The translations under genes were made by a program, and so were the position numbers. Below, piece by piece: positions 47,899 through 57,727 of a stretch of DNA of 64,000 nucleotides. The notes beneath the pieces were generated by a model. It made no database searches, was not told the DNA's origin, and was given only the letters and a program-made list of their open reading frames with translations. Positions within the stretch are counted from its first letter, which is position 1; every line of letters starts with the position of its first letter. The DNA comes from Niastella caeni (lineage in GTDB: Bacteria; Bacteroidota; Bacteroidia; Chitinophagales; Chitinophagaceae): NCBI RefSeq assembly GCF_004834005.1, contig NZ_STFF01000001.1, positions 433,347 to 497,346 on the forward strand, given 5' to 3'.

Positions 47899-48132
47899 GC
47901 CCCCCAGCCCCTGAAGGGGGAGTAGTAACCGGTTACTGGTTACCAGTTACCGGTTCGCATCTCGCGAAATTCAGGTTTCAGGTTACACGCTTGCCGATTG
48001 CCGTTTCACGATTCATCATTGACCATTCACCATTCACGACAACCGTTTCACGTCTGCCGTTTGCCGTTTCACGCCTCCGCAATCGTTCCCGTAATTAACC
48101 TTTGTATACCGCTTGCCTGTCGCCAATTGTCT
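47899..48132. repeat. Composite repeat block between mlaF and sucD
   Basis: Starts with GCCCCCCAGCCCCTGAAGG then GGGAG (47899-47922), a C-run/G-run hairpin directly after the mlaF stop; then gttactggttaccagttaccggt words (47930-47955), then ten or so words of tttcacg/ttgccg/attcacc (47985-48075) and tgcctgtcgccaattg (48113-48130). Mixed members of the other stutter families. No gene; the sucD frame extends back into it only by chance. Confidence 0.65.
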
Positions 48133-48163
48133 ATTGCCAATTGACGATTCTCCCCTATTTTTG
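48133..48163 (+). promoter_or_regulatory. sucD promoter
   Basis: ATTG (48133-48136), 19 bp, TATTTTTG (48156-48163): a good match to the Bacteroidetes TTG/TAnnTTTG promoter. 37 bp to the ATG at 48201. Confidence 0.75.
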
Positions 48164-48200
48164 CACACCCGATAAATTTCGGGAAACTAAATTTCCGCTG

Positions 48201-49073
48201 ATGAGTATTTTAGTAAACAAACAATCAAAGATCCTGGTGCAGGGCTTTACCGGTACAGAAGGTACCTTTCATGCTACACAAATGATAGAATATGGTACCA
48301 ATGTAGTGGGTGGCGTTACACCAAACAAAGGTGGCACATTGCATTTGGACAGGCCGGTATTTAATACCGTAGCGGAAGCAGTAAAGGAAACCGGGGCCAA
48401 TGTGTCGATCATATTTGTACCACCGGCTTTTGCATCCGATGCTATTATGGAAGCTGCCAATGCCGGCATTGAGCTGGTAGTGTGTATCACTGAAGGTATT
48501 CCCGTACAGGATATGGTGAAAGCCAAATTGTACCTGCAGAGCACTAAAACACGCCTCATTGGGCCTAACTGCCCGGGCGTTATTACGGCCGGTGAATGCA
48601 AAGTAGGTATCATGCCTGGCTTTGTATTCAAAAAAGGTAAAATAGGTATCGTATCAAAATCAGGTACCCTCACTTACGAAGCGAGTGACCAGGTAGCTAA
48701 AGCCGGATTGGGTGTTTCTACAGCCGTTGGTATCGGTGGCGACCCCATCATTGGCACTACTACCCGCGAAGCCCTGGAAATGTTCATGAACGATCCTGAA
48801 ACCGAAGGCGTGGTAATGATCGGTGAAATTGGCGGTGGAATGGAAGCTGAAGCTGCCCGTTGGTATAAAGAAAATGGCAAAAAACCCGTAGTTGGTTTCA
48901 TTGCCGGTCAAACTGCTCCTCCCGGACGCAGAATGGGTCACGCTGGCGCTATTGTTGGCGGCGCAGAAGATACGGCTGCTGCTAAAATGAAGATCATGCA
49001 GGAATGCGGTATCCATGTAGTATCGAGCCCCGCTGATATTGGCGTAACTATGGCCAAGATCATTAAGAAGTAA
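48201..49073 (+). CDS. sucD: Succinate-CoA ligase, alpha subunit
   Basis: TCA-cycle enzyme subunit that binds CoA and carries the phospho-histidine. 290 residues from the ATG at 48201 ([18 protein letters not shown]); an upstream in-frame extension is repeat sequence. Visible: [19 protein letters not shown]oA-binding loop, [21 protein letters not shown], and the active-site His in [13 protein letters not shown]. The beta-subunit gene sucC is not adjacent, as often in Bacteroidota. A strong terminator follows. Confidence 0.97.
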   Translation: MSILVNKQSKILVQGFTGTEGTFHATQMIEYGTNVVGGVTPNKGGTLHLDRPVFNTVAEAVKETGANVSIIFVPPAFASDAIMEAANAGIELVVCITEGIPVQDMVKAKLYLQSTKTRLIGPNCPGVITAGECKVGIMPGFVFKKGKIGIVSKSGTLTYEASDQVAKAGLGVSTAVGIGGDPIIGTTTREALEMFMNDPETEGVVMIGEIGGGMEAEAARWYKENGKKPVVGFIAGQTAPPGRRMGHAGAIVGGAEDTAAAKMKIMQECGIHVVSSPADIGVTMAKIIKK

Positions 49074-49094
49074 TCTTTCCCGCTATTATATAGT

Positions 49095-49152
49095 AAAACC
49101 TTGCAGATTAGTCCCGCGATAAAAGCCGGACGAAAACTGCAAGGTTTTTTTA
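49095..49152 (+). terminator. sucD terminator
   Basis: AAAACCTTGCAG (49095-49106) pairs exactly with CTGCAAGGTTTT (49138-49149) and a T run follows; the 31-bp loop contains a second small hairpin (GTCCCGC / GCCGGAC). Confidence 0.9.
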
Positions 49153-49218
49153 TTATTGAAACGCAGAACGCAGAACGCGAGCCTTTAGCATTAAGCGTTA
49201 AGCGTTAAGCCTTCAGCC
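49153..49218. repeat. AACGCAGAACGC/TTAAGCGTTAAGC stutter repeat
   Basis: gaaacgcagaacgcagaacgc followed by tagcattaagcgttaagcgttaagcc up to the DUF4476 stop. Low-complexity words, no gene. Confidence 0.6.
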
Positions 49219-49962
49219 TTATTTGTAATTCCTGATGAATTCGGCCAGTTCTTCCTTGCTTTTGCTGAAGGAGAATGCATTGTAAACTACAAAGTAGTTC
49301 TTCGGGTCGATCGTTTTGCCATACATATACTTGGCTATCTCCAGCTTACTGCTTTCAAACGAAAACATCGAAACCAACTGCTTCGCCTGAGCGGAAGTAA
49401 AATAATTCTGATCTACGATCGGTCTGGCAATGGCCATGCGCGAATCGTCGAAGCTTTCGCGGGCTATCGTTTCCTTAAACGCATTAAAGGTTTCATCGGC
49501 TATTGGTTTGGGTATTACATTTGTGTTCCTGGGTGGCCATGGATTAGGTGTATTGTTGTTTCCATTGTTGTTATTACCATTGTTGTCATTGTCATTCCAG
49601 CCTCCGTTATCATATCCGTTATCGGTTATCTGCTGTTCATCCATTAACGCCCGGCCAAAGCGGTTGATAATAATATCCACATAAAATCTTGGCTTCACAT
49701 ACACATTCTTGTTATAGATCGTTATTCGCCTGTTGCCGAAAGCTCTGCCTTTATCGATATACACTTTTACCAGGTGATTACCTGCCGGAAGATCGCGAAG
49801 GATAAGCGCATTGTTACACTCAGGATATGGCCGGCCATCTACTTCAATCAGCACGTCCTGGCGGCTTAAATTGGTAATGGTTAATATGCCATCATTGTGA
49901 CCGGCATGCGCAGTAAGGGCAAGAACAATTAAAAGAAGGAACTGAATACACGTCTTTTTCAT
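49219..49962 (-). CDS. DUF4476 domain-containing exported protein
   Basis: 247 residues: signal peptide (MKKTCIQFLLLIVLALTAHA), a beta-sandwich-like region (about 22-110, GILTITNLSRQDVLIEVDGRPY), an Asn/Asp/Gly-rich linker (about 115-145) and a C-terminal DUF4476 domain (about 155-247, DDSRMAIARPIVDQNYFTSAQAKQLVSMFSFESSKLEIAKY). The domain is common in Bacteroidota exported proteins; no function is assigned. It converges with sucD. Confidence 0.88.
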   Translation of the reverse strand: MKKTCIQFLLLIVLALTAHAGHNDGILTITNLSRQDVLIEVDGRPYPECNNALILRDLPAGNHLVKVYIDKGRAFGNRRITIYNKNVYVKPRFYVDIIINRFGRALMDEQQITDNGYDNGGWNDNDNNGNNNNGNNNTPNPWPPRNTNVIPKPIADETFNAFKETIARESFDDSRMAIARPIVDQNYFTSAQAKQLVSMFSFESSKLEIAKYMYGKTIDPKNYFVVYNAFSFSKSKEELAEFIRNYK

Positions 49963-50233
49963 ACTGGATGTTTGTGCAGATTAAGGGTTAGGTATCAATT
50001 TTATAAAGAACGAAATTTGGGGCACTTACGTTGCATAAACGGTTCACGACCGACCTATATTTAATATTACCATATAATAATGCGGCACTTCGTTTGCCGT
50101 CATGGGATTGATTGTGAAGTACTTTAACAATTTGCAATATGCATTTTATTAGCATCTTGCATCGGTATTAGGAAGTAAGAGGTAAGAAGAACCTACTTCA
50201 GTTTTTCACTAACTTGTAACAAAACCAGGTGGA

Positions 50234-53200
50234 ATGAATATTAAGAGAATTTTATCAGTGGTATGTGCAACCTTAATTGCATTAGCCACCAATGGCCAAC
50301 AGAAGATGAAAACCTATGACAAAGAATGGAAACAGATTGACAGTCTTATTCAAAAAAGCGGCCTCACCGAATCGGCCCTTACTGCGGTGAAAAATATTTA
50401 TTCGCTTGCAAAAAAAGAAGGGAATGATGCCCAGATGATCAAGGCCCTGTTATACCAGGCAGGATTGCAGCAGGAGAAACAAGAGGACGCTGTTAAAAAA
50501 AGTATTCAACAGTTAGAAGGAGAAATAGCTGCTTCCAAAGAGCCGGTACGGGCCGTTCTGCAAAGCATAACCGCTCAAAAATACTGGGTGTGGTTTCAAC
50601 AGCACCGCTGGCAGTTGTACCACCGTACGCAAACCGTGAACTTTAAAAAGGATGACCTGGCCACCTGGAGCACAGATGATTTTCATAAAAAGATCAGCGA
50701 GTTGTACCTGGCCTCCATTAGTAACGAAAAGTTATTACAGCAAACAAAGCTCGAAGCCTTTGACCCGGTGATCATAAAAGGTAATGTGCGCCACCTGCGC
50801 CCTACCCTGTTCGACCTGCTGGCACACCGCGGGTTGGATTATTTTAAAAATAATGAAAGCACTATTACCAAGCCGGTAAATGCATTCGAGATAGATGATG
50901 CAGCGGCCTTTAATGAGGCTAAAAAATTCATGAACCATGCTTTCACTACCCGCGATAGCCTTTCCCTGCAGTTCAAAGCCCTGCAATTGTATCAGCGCTT
51001 ATTACAGTTACATGCCGCAGATACTAAACCCGATGCTTTCATAGATGTTGATGTTGAAAGATTGCAGTATGTTTATAACAATGCAACAATGGAGAACAAA
51101 GATGCATTGTATATAAAAGCGCTGGAACAGATCGGCGCTCAATACGGCTTAATTCCTGCCGCTACGCAAGCCTGGTATTTAATGGCGCAATGGCACGTTA
51201 ACCAGGCCCGTGAATATGACCCCCTGAAAGGCGATACTAACCGGTACGATTACCTTAAGGCAAAAAGCATTTGTGATAAAGTGATTGCCCGGGCAGACAG
51301 CAGCGAAGGAAAATTAAACTGCACCAACCTCATGCAGGAAATAGTACGTAAGGAGATGAACCTGCAAACCGAAAAGGTAAATGTGCCCGGCCAGCCTTTT
51401 CGTACCCTTATCAGTTGGCGCAATTTTACCAAAATGAATTTCCGCGTGGTTAAGCTGGATGCCAAAACACGCGAATCCCTTGGCACCGAAACCTGGGACG
51501 ATGACTATTGGAAAAAATTAGTACAATTACCAACCATTAAAACGTTCAGCCAGGAATTGCCCGATACAAAAGACTATCAAAAACATACTACAGAAATAAA
51601 AATAGATGCCTTACCAATTGGTGAATACGCAATAATAGCCAGTGTAAACGATAAATTCATATTAGCTGATAACCAACTGGCAGTGCAATACTTTTATGTA
51701 TCCAACATTGCATACATCAATAAAGGCCCCGATTATTTTGTAGTACATCGCGAAACCGGGCAACCATTAGCTAATGCAAAAGTTCAGGTATGGTATCGCT
51801 CCTATGATCATAACAAACGCAAGTATACCGCCACCAAAGGCCAAAGCGGCGTTACCAATGAGAACGGATACATAAAAGTTATTCCGGACCAGAACAATAA
51901 TGAACGTAATTATAAATTGGAAATCACCAGCGGCGATGATCATTTGATGTTGGAGGATTATAGTTACAATTACACCTATCCCCAATTTGAGAATGTATTT
52001 AAAGATTCGAAGATCGCTTTCTTATTCACCGACCGGTCTATTTACCGGCCTGGTCAAATAGTGTACTTTAAAGGCATATTGATTAGCAGAAATGCTAAAA
52101 ACGGGGAATCGGTCATTCTGCCCAATTTTGCCACCAGCCTGTCTATCTCAGATCCCAATGGCCAACCCATAGATACCATACAGGTTACCACCAATGAATA
52201 CGGCGCTTATTCAGGCAAACTGACCTTACCTACCAATGTGTTGAATGGAGTTTTTAACATCACCGATGTTATGGCGGCCAACGGTATTTCGTTTTCAGTA
52301 GAAGAATACAAGCGGCCTAAATTCCTGGTAGAGATCAGCAAACCAACCGGCACTTACCGGTTAAACGAAAACATTACCGTGAACGGTATTGCCAAAGCCT
52401 ATGCAGGCAATGCCATTGATGGGGCAAAAGTGAAATACCGCGTAGTACGTAAGACCATAATGCCTTTATGGTTTTATGGCGGGTTCAGAAAAATGATCTG
52501 GCCGCCCTATGGCCGCGAAGAAGTGGAGATTGCCCATGGCGAAGTAAGCACCGATGCCAAAGGCGAATTTAAGATCTCCTTTAAGGCGCAGCCTGATAAC
52601 AGCATTGCGAAAAAAGACCAGCCTACTTTCTATTATGAAGTATCGGCCGATGTTACCGATATAGCCGGTGAAACCAGAAGCGCCAACACCCAGGTAGCCG
52701 TTGCGTACCAGGCGTTGAAGCTAAAGCTGGATGTGCCTGAAAAAATACATGCCGATAGCCTGAATAAGGTCAGGTTATCGAGCACCAACCTGAACGAGTT
52801 GTTTGAAAAAACAACAGTTACGGTCTCCGTACATAAATTGAAAATGCCCGATCGCCTGTTCAGGGAACGCTATTGGCCACAGCCCGATACCTTTGTGTTA
52901 TCGCAGCAGGAATTCTATGCCGCCTTCCCATACGATGTATATAAAAATGAGAATGATCCGTCAAAGTGGGCTAAAGAGCAAAAGGTTGCGGAAAAAACAG
53001 ACACTACCTCAGGCAGCAAGCCATCCACTATCGGCCTCCCGATAACTATCGGGACACCATTGGCGCCCGGCTGGTATACCATTGAGGCTACTACTAAAGA
53101 TAAATATGGCGAAGAAGTAAAAGATGTGCGGTATGTACAGGTGTACAACCAGTCAATTGTAAGCCCGCTGGCCACTGGTGGTATCGAAAGCAACAATACT

Positions 53201-56200
53201 ACCCTGGAACCGGGCGACAAGGCCAGCTACCAGGTAAGCACAACTGTAGATAACGCTTTTGTGATTCACGACCTGATGAAAAAAGATGATTTCAACGAGA
53301 GAAGCTTTTTCACCCTGAATAAGAACAGCCGTTCTTTTGAACGGACCATTACAGAAAAAGATCGCGGTGGTTTTGGCATACAAACAGTCTTCGTAAAACA
53401 TAACCGGGTATATACCGATAACCTTACATTCTCGGTTCCATATACCAACAAAGAGCTGACAATTGCCTACGAAACCTTTCGCGATAAAACCCTGCCCGGC
53501 AGTGAAGAAAAATGGAAAGTGAAAATAAGCGGCTATAAAGGTGATAAAGTAGCGGCAGAAATGCTCACCGCCATGTACGATGCCTCGCTGGACCAATTTA
53601 AGCCACACAGTTGGCAGAAGCCTGATCTTTGGGATATTTATTACCCGAATAAAAAATGGGATATTAATTACAATTTCAGCCTGGTTCAGTCATTGGAAAA
53701 AAATAATGAAATTCAGGCATATGCCCCCATTGACAAGACCTACGATCAACTGGGGATCGCTCTTTTTGACATAAGCATAGGATCTGGCTTCCGTAGCGAT
53801 AGAATGCTGGCGAAAAGCGCAGCGCCAGGCGATGTACCGGCAATGGCTGCGGCTGAGAATGTAATAGCGAATCAGAAAAATGAAGCAGTGGGGGGGTACA
53901 AAGACCTCTCTGCTAATGGAGTTGTCCAGGATTCGAACGCAGCACTGGATGAAGCAACCACTCAGGGTAAAAAACCTGAGGCTCCTGAAGCAGCCGTTCA
54001 GCTCCGCAAAAACTTCAATGAAACGGCTTTCTTCTTCCCCGATCTGCATACCGATGCCAATGGCAATATTGAGTTCTCCTTTACCATGCCCGAAGCAGTT
54101 ACCCAATGGAAATGGATGAGCCTGGCGCATACCAAAGACCTGTCATTCGGTTACAATGAAAAAACCATTGTTACCCAAAAAGACCTGATGGTACAACCCA
54201 ATGCACCACGCTTTTTACGGGAAGGTGACCGCATGAATTTCAGCGGCAAAATTGCCAACCTTACCGATAAAGAAATAACCGGCCAGGTACAATTGGTGTT
54301 GATAGATGCCACCACTAACCAATCGATTGATGGTTGGTTTAAAAATGTAATTCCCAACCAATACTTTACAGTACCGGCCCAACAAAGCGTTCCGGTTACC
54401 TTCAGTATTGAAATTCCTTATCAGTATAATAAACCAGTTACATACAGGCTCATTGCCAAAGCGGCCAACATCAGCGATGGTGAAGAAGCCATGCTGCCGG
54501 TGGTGAGCAATCGCATGTTGGTAACAGAAAGCCTGCCTTTGCCTGTTCGCGGCAACACCACAAAGAACTTCACATTTGAAAAACTGGTAAAAAGCGGCAG
54601 CAGCGAAACACTGAACCATCATGCACTTACAGTTGAATACACCAGCAACCCGGCCTGGTATGCAGTACAGGCATTGCCTTACTTAATGGAATATCCTTAC
54701 GATTGTGCCGAGCAGGTGTTTAACCGGTATTATGCCAATGCACTGGCCAGCACTATTGCCAATGCTTCGCCCAGGATCAAACAAATATTTGAACGTTGGA
54801 AAACGGCTGATACCGCAGCCCTGTTAAGCAACCTGCAAAAGAATGAAGAACTGAAATCAGTGCTGTTGCAGGAAACGCCCTGGGTATTGCAAGCCAAAAA
54901 CGAAGCGCAACAAAAAAAGAACATCGCGCTGTTGTTCGACCTGGTTCGCATGAGCAGTGAATTGAACAAATCAATTACCAAATTAAAAGAACTGCAAAGC
55001 ACCAATGGTGGTTTTGTTTGGTTCAAGGGTGGACCAGACGATCGCTACATCACACAATATATTTTAACCGGCATTGGTCATTTGAAAAAACTGAAAGCCA
55101 TACCGGCAGGCGACGAAACACTGGATGCCGCTATTAAAAAGGCCATCCCTTACCTCGATGAGCGGATTAAAGAAGATTATGAAAACATGCTGAAATACAG
55201 CAAGAAGACACCAAACGATGAGTATGTAAGCCCATTGCACATACAGTATTTGTACATGCGTAGCTTCTTCCCTGAATACGGGGTACCGGGTAGTGTGTTT
55301 AAAGCGTATAATTATTACCGCTCACAGGCGCAGAAAAGCTGGGTAAAACAAAGCAGGTACATGCAGGGGATGATCGCGTTATCCCTGTTCCGTACCGGCG
55401 ATGTGCAAACCGCCCGCAACATCGTAAAATCAATAAAAGAAAACGCCCTCACCAATGAAGAAATGGGCATGTACTGGAAAGAATTCACTGGCGGTTATTA
55501 TTGGTACCAGTCGCCCATTGAGTCGCACTCATTACTGATGGAAACTTTTTCAGAAGTAACGAAAGATGTTGCGGCTGTGAACGACCTGAAAGTATGGTTG
55601 CTGAAACAAAAGCAAACCCAGAACTGGCGGACCACCAAAGCAACGGCCGATGCCTGCTATGCATTGTTGTTGCAAGGCACCGACTTGTTGACCAATACGC
55701 CTGATATTACCATTGCGCTCGGTAGCACTACTGTAAGCAGTAAAGATCAAAAACAGGAAGCCGGCACCGGTTACTTCAAAAAAGTGTTTGATGAAAAGCA
55801 GGTAAAACCGGAGATGGGCAACATTAAGGTTACTGTTAGTAATTCCTCCTCCCCTAACGGGGGGGCCAACCAGGCCTCGGCTTCATGGGGCGCCGTATAC
55901 TGGCAATATTTTGAAAACCTCAACAAGATCACCAGCGCGGCCACGCCATTACAATTAACGAAGAAGTTATTTGTAGAAAAGAATACCGATCGCGGCCCCG
56001 TATTACAACCCGTGAATGAAGGCGATGCAATGAAAGTAGGCGACAAGGTAAAAGTGCGCATTGAACTGCGTGTTGACCGCACCATGGAATATGTGCACAT
56101 GAAAGATATGCGGGCTGCCTGCATGGAACCGGTGAATGTGATCAGTGAATACAAATGGCAGGGTGGACTGGGTTATTACGAATCAACCAAAGATGCCAGC

Positions 56201-56365
56201 ACCAATTTCTTCTTTGGTCAGCTTCCAAAAGGCACTTACGTATTCGAATATCCTTTGTTCGTTACCCATACCGGTACGTTCAGCAATGGCATTACTACCA
56301 TTCAATGTATGTACGCCCCTGAATTTACCAGCCATAGTGAAGGCATTAATGTGAAGGTGGAGTAA
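50234..56365 (+). CDS. Alpha-2-macroglobulin family protein, thioester-containing
   Basis: 2043 residues, exported (signal peptide MNIKRILSVVCATLIALATNG; no obvious lipobox, unlike E. coli ECAM). Domains: N-terminal helical extension (about 25-380), MG repeats, MG2-like YFVVHRETGQPLANAKVQVWYRS and FLFTDRSIYRPGQIVYFKG, A2M core NETAFFFPDLHTDANGNIEFSFTMPEAVTQWKWM, and a thioester domain with YDCAEQ (Cys1491), so the reactive thioester can form. Traps attacking proteases at the envelope (family knowledge). Two small palindromic repeat insertions lie in the coding region near codons 935-941 and 1871-1883. No pbpC-like gene follows. Confidence 0.95.
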   Translation: MNIKRILSVVCATLIALATNGQQKMKTYDKEWKQIDSLIQKSGLTESALTAVKNIYSLAKKEGNDAQMIKALLYQAGLQQEKQEDAVKKSIQQLEGEIAASKEPVRAVLQSITAQKYWVWFQQHRWQLYHRTQTVNFKKDDLATWSTDDFHKKISELYLASISNEKLLQQTKLEAFDPVIIKGNVRHLRPTLFDLLAHRGLDYFKNNESTITKPVNAFEIDDAAAFNEAKKFMNHAFTTRDSLSLQFKALQLYQRLLQLHAADTKPDAFIDVDVERLQYVYNNATMENKDALYIKALEQIGAQYGLIPAATQAWYLMAQWHVNQAREYDPLKGDTNRYDYLKAKSICDKVIARADSSEGKLNCTNLMQEIVRKEMNLQTEKVNVPGQPFRTLISWRNFTKMNFRVVKLDAKTRESLGTETWDDDYWKKLVQLPTIKTFSQELPDTKDYQKHTTEIKIDALPIGEYAIIASVNDKFILADNQLAVQYFYVSNIAYINKGPDYFVVHRETGQPLANAKVQVWYRSYDHNKRKYTATKGQSGVTNENGYIKVIPDQNNNERNYKLEITSGDDHLMLEDYSYNYTYPQFENVFKDSKIAFLFTDRSIYRPGQIVYFKGILISRNAKNGESVILPNFATSLSISDPNGQPIDTIQVTTNEYGAYSGKLTLPTNVLNGVFNITDVMAANGISFSVEEYKRPKFLVEISKPTGTYRLNENITVNGIAKAYAGNAIDGAKVKYRVVRKTIMPLWFYGGFRKMIWPPYGREEVEIAHGEVSTDAKGEFKISFKAQPDNSIAKKDQPTFYYEVSADVTDIAGETRSANTQVAVAYQALKLKLDVPEKIHADSLNKVRLSSTNLNELFEKTTVTVSVHKLKMPDRLFRERYWPQPDTFVLSQQEFYAAFPYDVYKNENDPSKWAKEQKVAEKTDTTSGSKPSTIGLPITIGTPLAPGWYTIEATTKDKYGEEVKDVRYVQVYNQSIVSPLATGGIESNNTTLEPGDKASYQVSTTVDNAFVIHDLMKKDDFNERSFFTLNKNSRSFERTITEKDRGGFGIQTVFVKHNRVYTDNLTFSVPYTNKELTIAYETFRDKTLPGSEEKWKVKISGYKGDKVAAEMLTAMYDASLDQFKPHSWQKPDLWDIYYPNKKWDINYNFSLVQSLEKNNEIQAYAPIDKTYDQLGIALFDISIGSGFRSDRMLAKSAAPGDVPAMAAAENVIANQKNEAVGGYKDLSANGVVQDSNAALDEATTQGKKPEAPEAAVQLRKNFNETAFFFPDLHTDANGNIEFSFTMPEAVTQWKWMSLAHTKDLSFGYNEKTIVTQKDLMVQPNAPRFLREGDRMNFSGKIANLTDKEITGQVQLVLIDATTNQSIDGWFKNVIPNQYFTVPAQQSVPVTFSIEIPYQYNKPVTYRLIAKAANISDGEEAMLPVVSNRMLVTESLPLPVRGNTTKNFTFEKLVKSGSSETLNHHALTVEYTSNPAWYAVQALPYLMEYPYDCAEQVFNRYYANALASTIANASPRIKQIFERWKTADTAALLSNLQKNEELKSVLLQETPWVLQAKNEAQQKKNIALLFDLVRMSSELNKSITKLKELQSTNGGFVWFKGGPDDRYITQYILTGIGHLKKLKAIPAGDETLDAAIKKAIPYLDERIKEDYENMLKYSKKTPNDEYVSPLHIQYLYMRSFFPEYGVPGSVFKAYNYYRSQAQKSWVKQSRYMQGMIALSLFRTGDVQTARNIVKSIKENALTNEEMGMYWKEFTGGYYWYQSPIESHSLLMETFSEVTKDVAAVNDLKVWLLKQKQTQNWRTTKATADACYALLLQGTDLLTNTPDITIALGSTTVSSKDQKQEAGTGYFKKVFDEKQVKPEMGNIKVTVSNSSSPNGGANQASASWGAVYWQYFENLNKITSAATPLQLTKKLFVEKNTDRGPVLQPVNEGDAMKVGDKVKVRIELRVDRTMEYVHMKDMRAACMEPVNVISEYKWQGGLGYYESTKDASTNFFFGQLPKGTYVFEYPLFVTHTGTFSNGITTIQCMYAPEFTSHSEGINVKVE
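53037..53054. repeat. Palindromic repeat inside the A2M coding region, TCCCGATA / TATCGGGA
   Basis: Perfect 8-bp arms around 2 bp, in frame, encoding PITIG in a weakly conserved stretch near residue 936. I recall GTCCCGATAGCTATCGGGA-like palindromes as frequent in Bacteroidota genomes; this copy looks like one such element tolerated in a coding sequence. Confidence 0.5.
55844..55880. repeat. C-run/G-run insert inside the A2M coding region
   Basis: CCTCCTCCCCTAACGGGGGG then GCC, resembling the reverse complement of the CCCCCCAGCCCCTGAAGGGG element at 47899. It stays in frame and encodes SSSPNGGANQA just before the conserved ASWGAVYWQYF segment, so it reads as an insert in a loop. Confidence 0.45.
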
Positions 56366-56388
56366 TGAAAGTTGTTTAATCTATAGCT

Positions 56389-56427
56389 AAGGAGGATCAC
56401 CCGTAAAAAGGTGGTTCTCCTTTTTAT
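56389..56427 (+). terminator. A2M gene terminator
   Basis: AAGGAGGATCACC pairs with GGTGGTTCTCCTT (two G-U pairs) around an 8-base loop; T run follows. Confidence 0.85.
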
Positions 56428-56439
56428 TTGGGAACCGTT

Positions 56440-56512
56440 ATTCCCTGCAACCAGCAACCTGTAACCTGTATTTCTGGTAACTTGTAACCTGAAACCTGTA
56501 ACAGCCACGCTA
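56440..56512. repeat. AACCTGTAACCTG stutter repeat
   Basis: ccagcaacctgtaacctgt, then ctggtaacttgtaacctgaaacctgtaac. Same word family as 33798-33912. No gene. Confidence 0.6.
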
Positions 56513-56564
56513 TTCAAAGACGTTGCAGCCAAACCCTTAGTTTCTTTTCATAAAATTCCTCCAT

Positions 56565-56572
56565 TACATTTG
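56565..56572 (+). promoter_or_regulatory. -7 box before the FAD oxidoreductase
   Basis: TACATTTG matches TAnnTTTG only 4 bp from the ATG; the -33 is not clear (TTCT). Same nearly leaderless layout as folD. Confidence 0.4.
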
Positions 56573-56576
56573 CACC

Positions 56577-57632
56577 ATGCACGTTGACTTTCTACTAATC
56601 GGACAAGGTATCTGCGGAACATTCCTGAGCTGGTCTTTACAAAAAGCGGGGTATTCTTTTTTGGTGATCGATGACAATCGCCCGGATGCAGCTTCCAAAG
56701 TTGCTGCCGGCATTATAAACCCGGTTACCGGCAGACGCATTGTAAAAACCTGGATGATAGATGAAGTGATGCCTTTTGCCTGGCAGCAATACACCGAACT
56801 GGGAAAGCAATTACAGATCACGGCCATTGAACAAAAAGACATCATTGATTTCTTTCCCACCCCGCAAATGAAGCTGGCCTATGAAAAACGATATGCAGAG
56901 GACACACAATATCTTTCTTTACAAAACGATCCCGGCGCCTGGAGTAATTTCTTTAATTATGATTTCGGGTATGGCGCCATTACCCCTTGCTACCTGGTAA
57001 ACTTACCGGAGCTCTTGCCGGCATATCGTCGTTTATTGTTGAGCGGTAACAACCTGCTGGAAGAAAAATTCAATAGCACGCAATTGCAAGTTCAACCAGA
57101 TAAAGTACAGTATAAAGACATCACGGCGCAACGCATTATTTTTTGCGATGGCATTGCTTCCTTTAACAGTCCCTGGTTTGCCAACCTGCCTTTTGCACCC
57201 AACAAGGGTGAAGTATTGCTGGTAGAAGCGAAGGATATGCCTACGCAACATATCTTTAAAAAAGGCATCAACTGGGTGCCCTGGCGTGAGAATATCTTCT
57301 GGGTAGGTTCTTCGTATGAATGGGACTTTGCCAGCGATCAGCCTACGGCTGCCTTCCGGGATAGAATGCTGGCCACGCTACAGCACTGGATAAAAGTGCC
57401 TATCCGGTTACTGGAACATACAGCGGCTGTACGTCCGGCTACCATTGAACGGCGGCCTTTTATTGGCTTCCATCCTATGCATCCGGCCATCGGTATTTTC
57501 AATGGTATGGGTACCAAAGGCTGCTCTTTAGCGCCTTTTTTTGCACCCCAACTAGTACAACATATTCAGCATCAGTTGCCACTGCAACCCGAAGCCGATA
57601 TACAGCGATTTAAGCGCGTATTATCGAAATAA
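56577..57632 (+). CDS. FAD-dependent oxidoreductase, DAO family
   Basis: 351 residues, cytosolic: FAD-binding Rossmann motif GQGICG at 9-14 with VIDD 33-36 at the end of the second strand, KVAAGIINPVTGRRIVKTWM and the C-terminal IERRPFIGFHPMHPAIGIFNGMGTKGCSLAPFFA, the layout of D-amino-acid oxidase/MnmC-C-like proteins. Reads like the methylaminomethyl-uridine oxidase arm of MnmC but no methyltransferase domain is attached; substrate unresolved. Confidence 0.85.
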   Translation: MHVDFLLIGQGICGTFLSWSLQKAGYSFLVIDDNRPDAASKVAAGIINPVTGRRIVKTWMIDEVMPFAWQQYTELGKQLQITAIEQKDIIDFFPTPQMKLAYEKRYAEDTQYLSLQNDPGAWSNFFNYDFGYGAITPCYLVNLPELLPAYRRLLLSGNNLLEEKFNSTQLQVQPDKVQYKDITAQRIIFCDGIASFNSPWFANLPFAPNKGEVLLVEAKDMPTQHIFKKGINWVPWRENIFWVGSSYEWDFASDQPTAAFRDRMLATLQHWIKVPIRLLEHTAAVRPATIERRPFIGFHPMHPAIGIFNGMGTKGCSLAPFFAPQLVQHIQHQLPLQPEADIQRFKRVLSK

Positions 57633-57647
57633 CATATTTTTGCTTCG

Positions 57648-57674
57648 CCTCGCCGAAGCCCTGGCGCAAGGCGG
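57648..57674. repeat. REP-like palindrome, second copy
   Basis: cctcgccgaagccctggc then gcaaggcgg, nearly the same as CCGCCGAAGCC...GGCGAAGGCGG at 18431-18454. It lies between the FAD oxidoreductase stop and the next start. Confidence 0.6.
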
Positions 57675-57727
57675 TAGTGAAGGATCGAAAACGCTTTTAT
57701 TCAATACAATTGTCAAATTAATTGCCT

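Noticed and set aside
48102..48200. N-terminal extension of sucD
   Set aside because: It covers the promoter and repeats; [14 protein letters not shown] is the normal start.
53880..54119. 79-residue plus-strand ORF inside A2M in another frame
   Set aside because: Out-of-frame shadow of the continuous A2M coding region.
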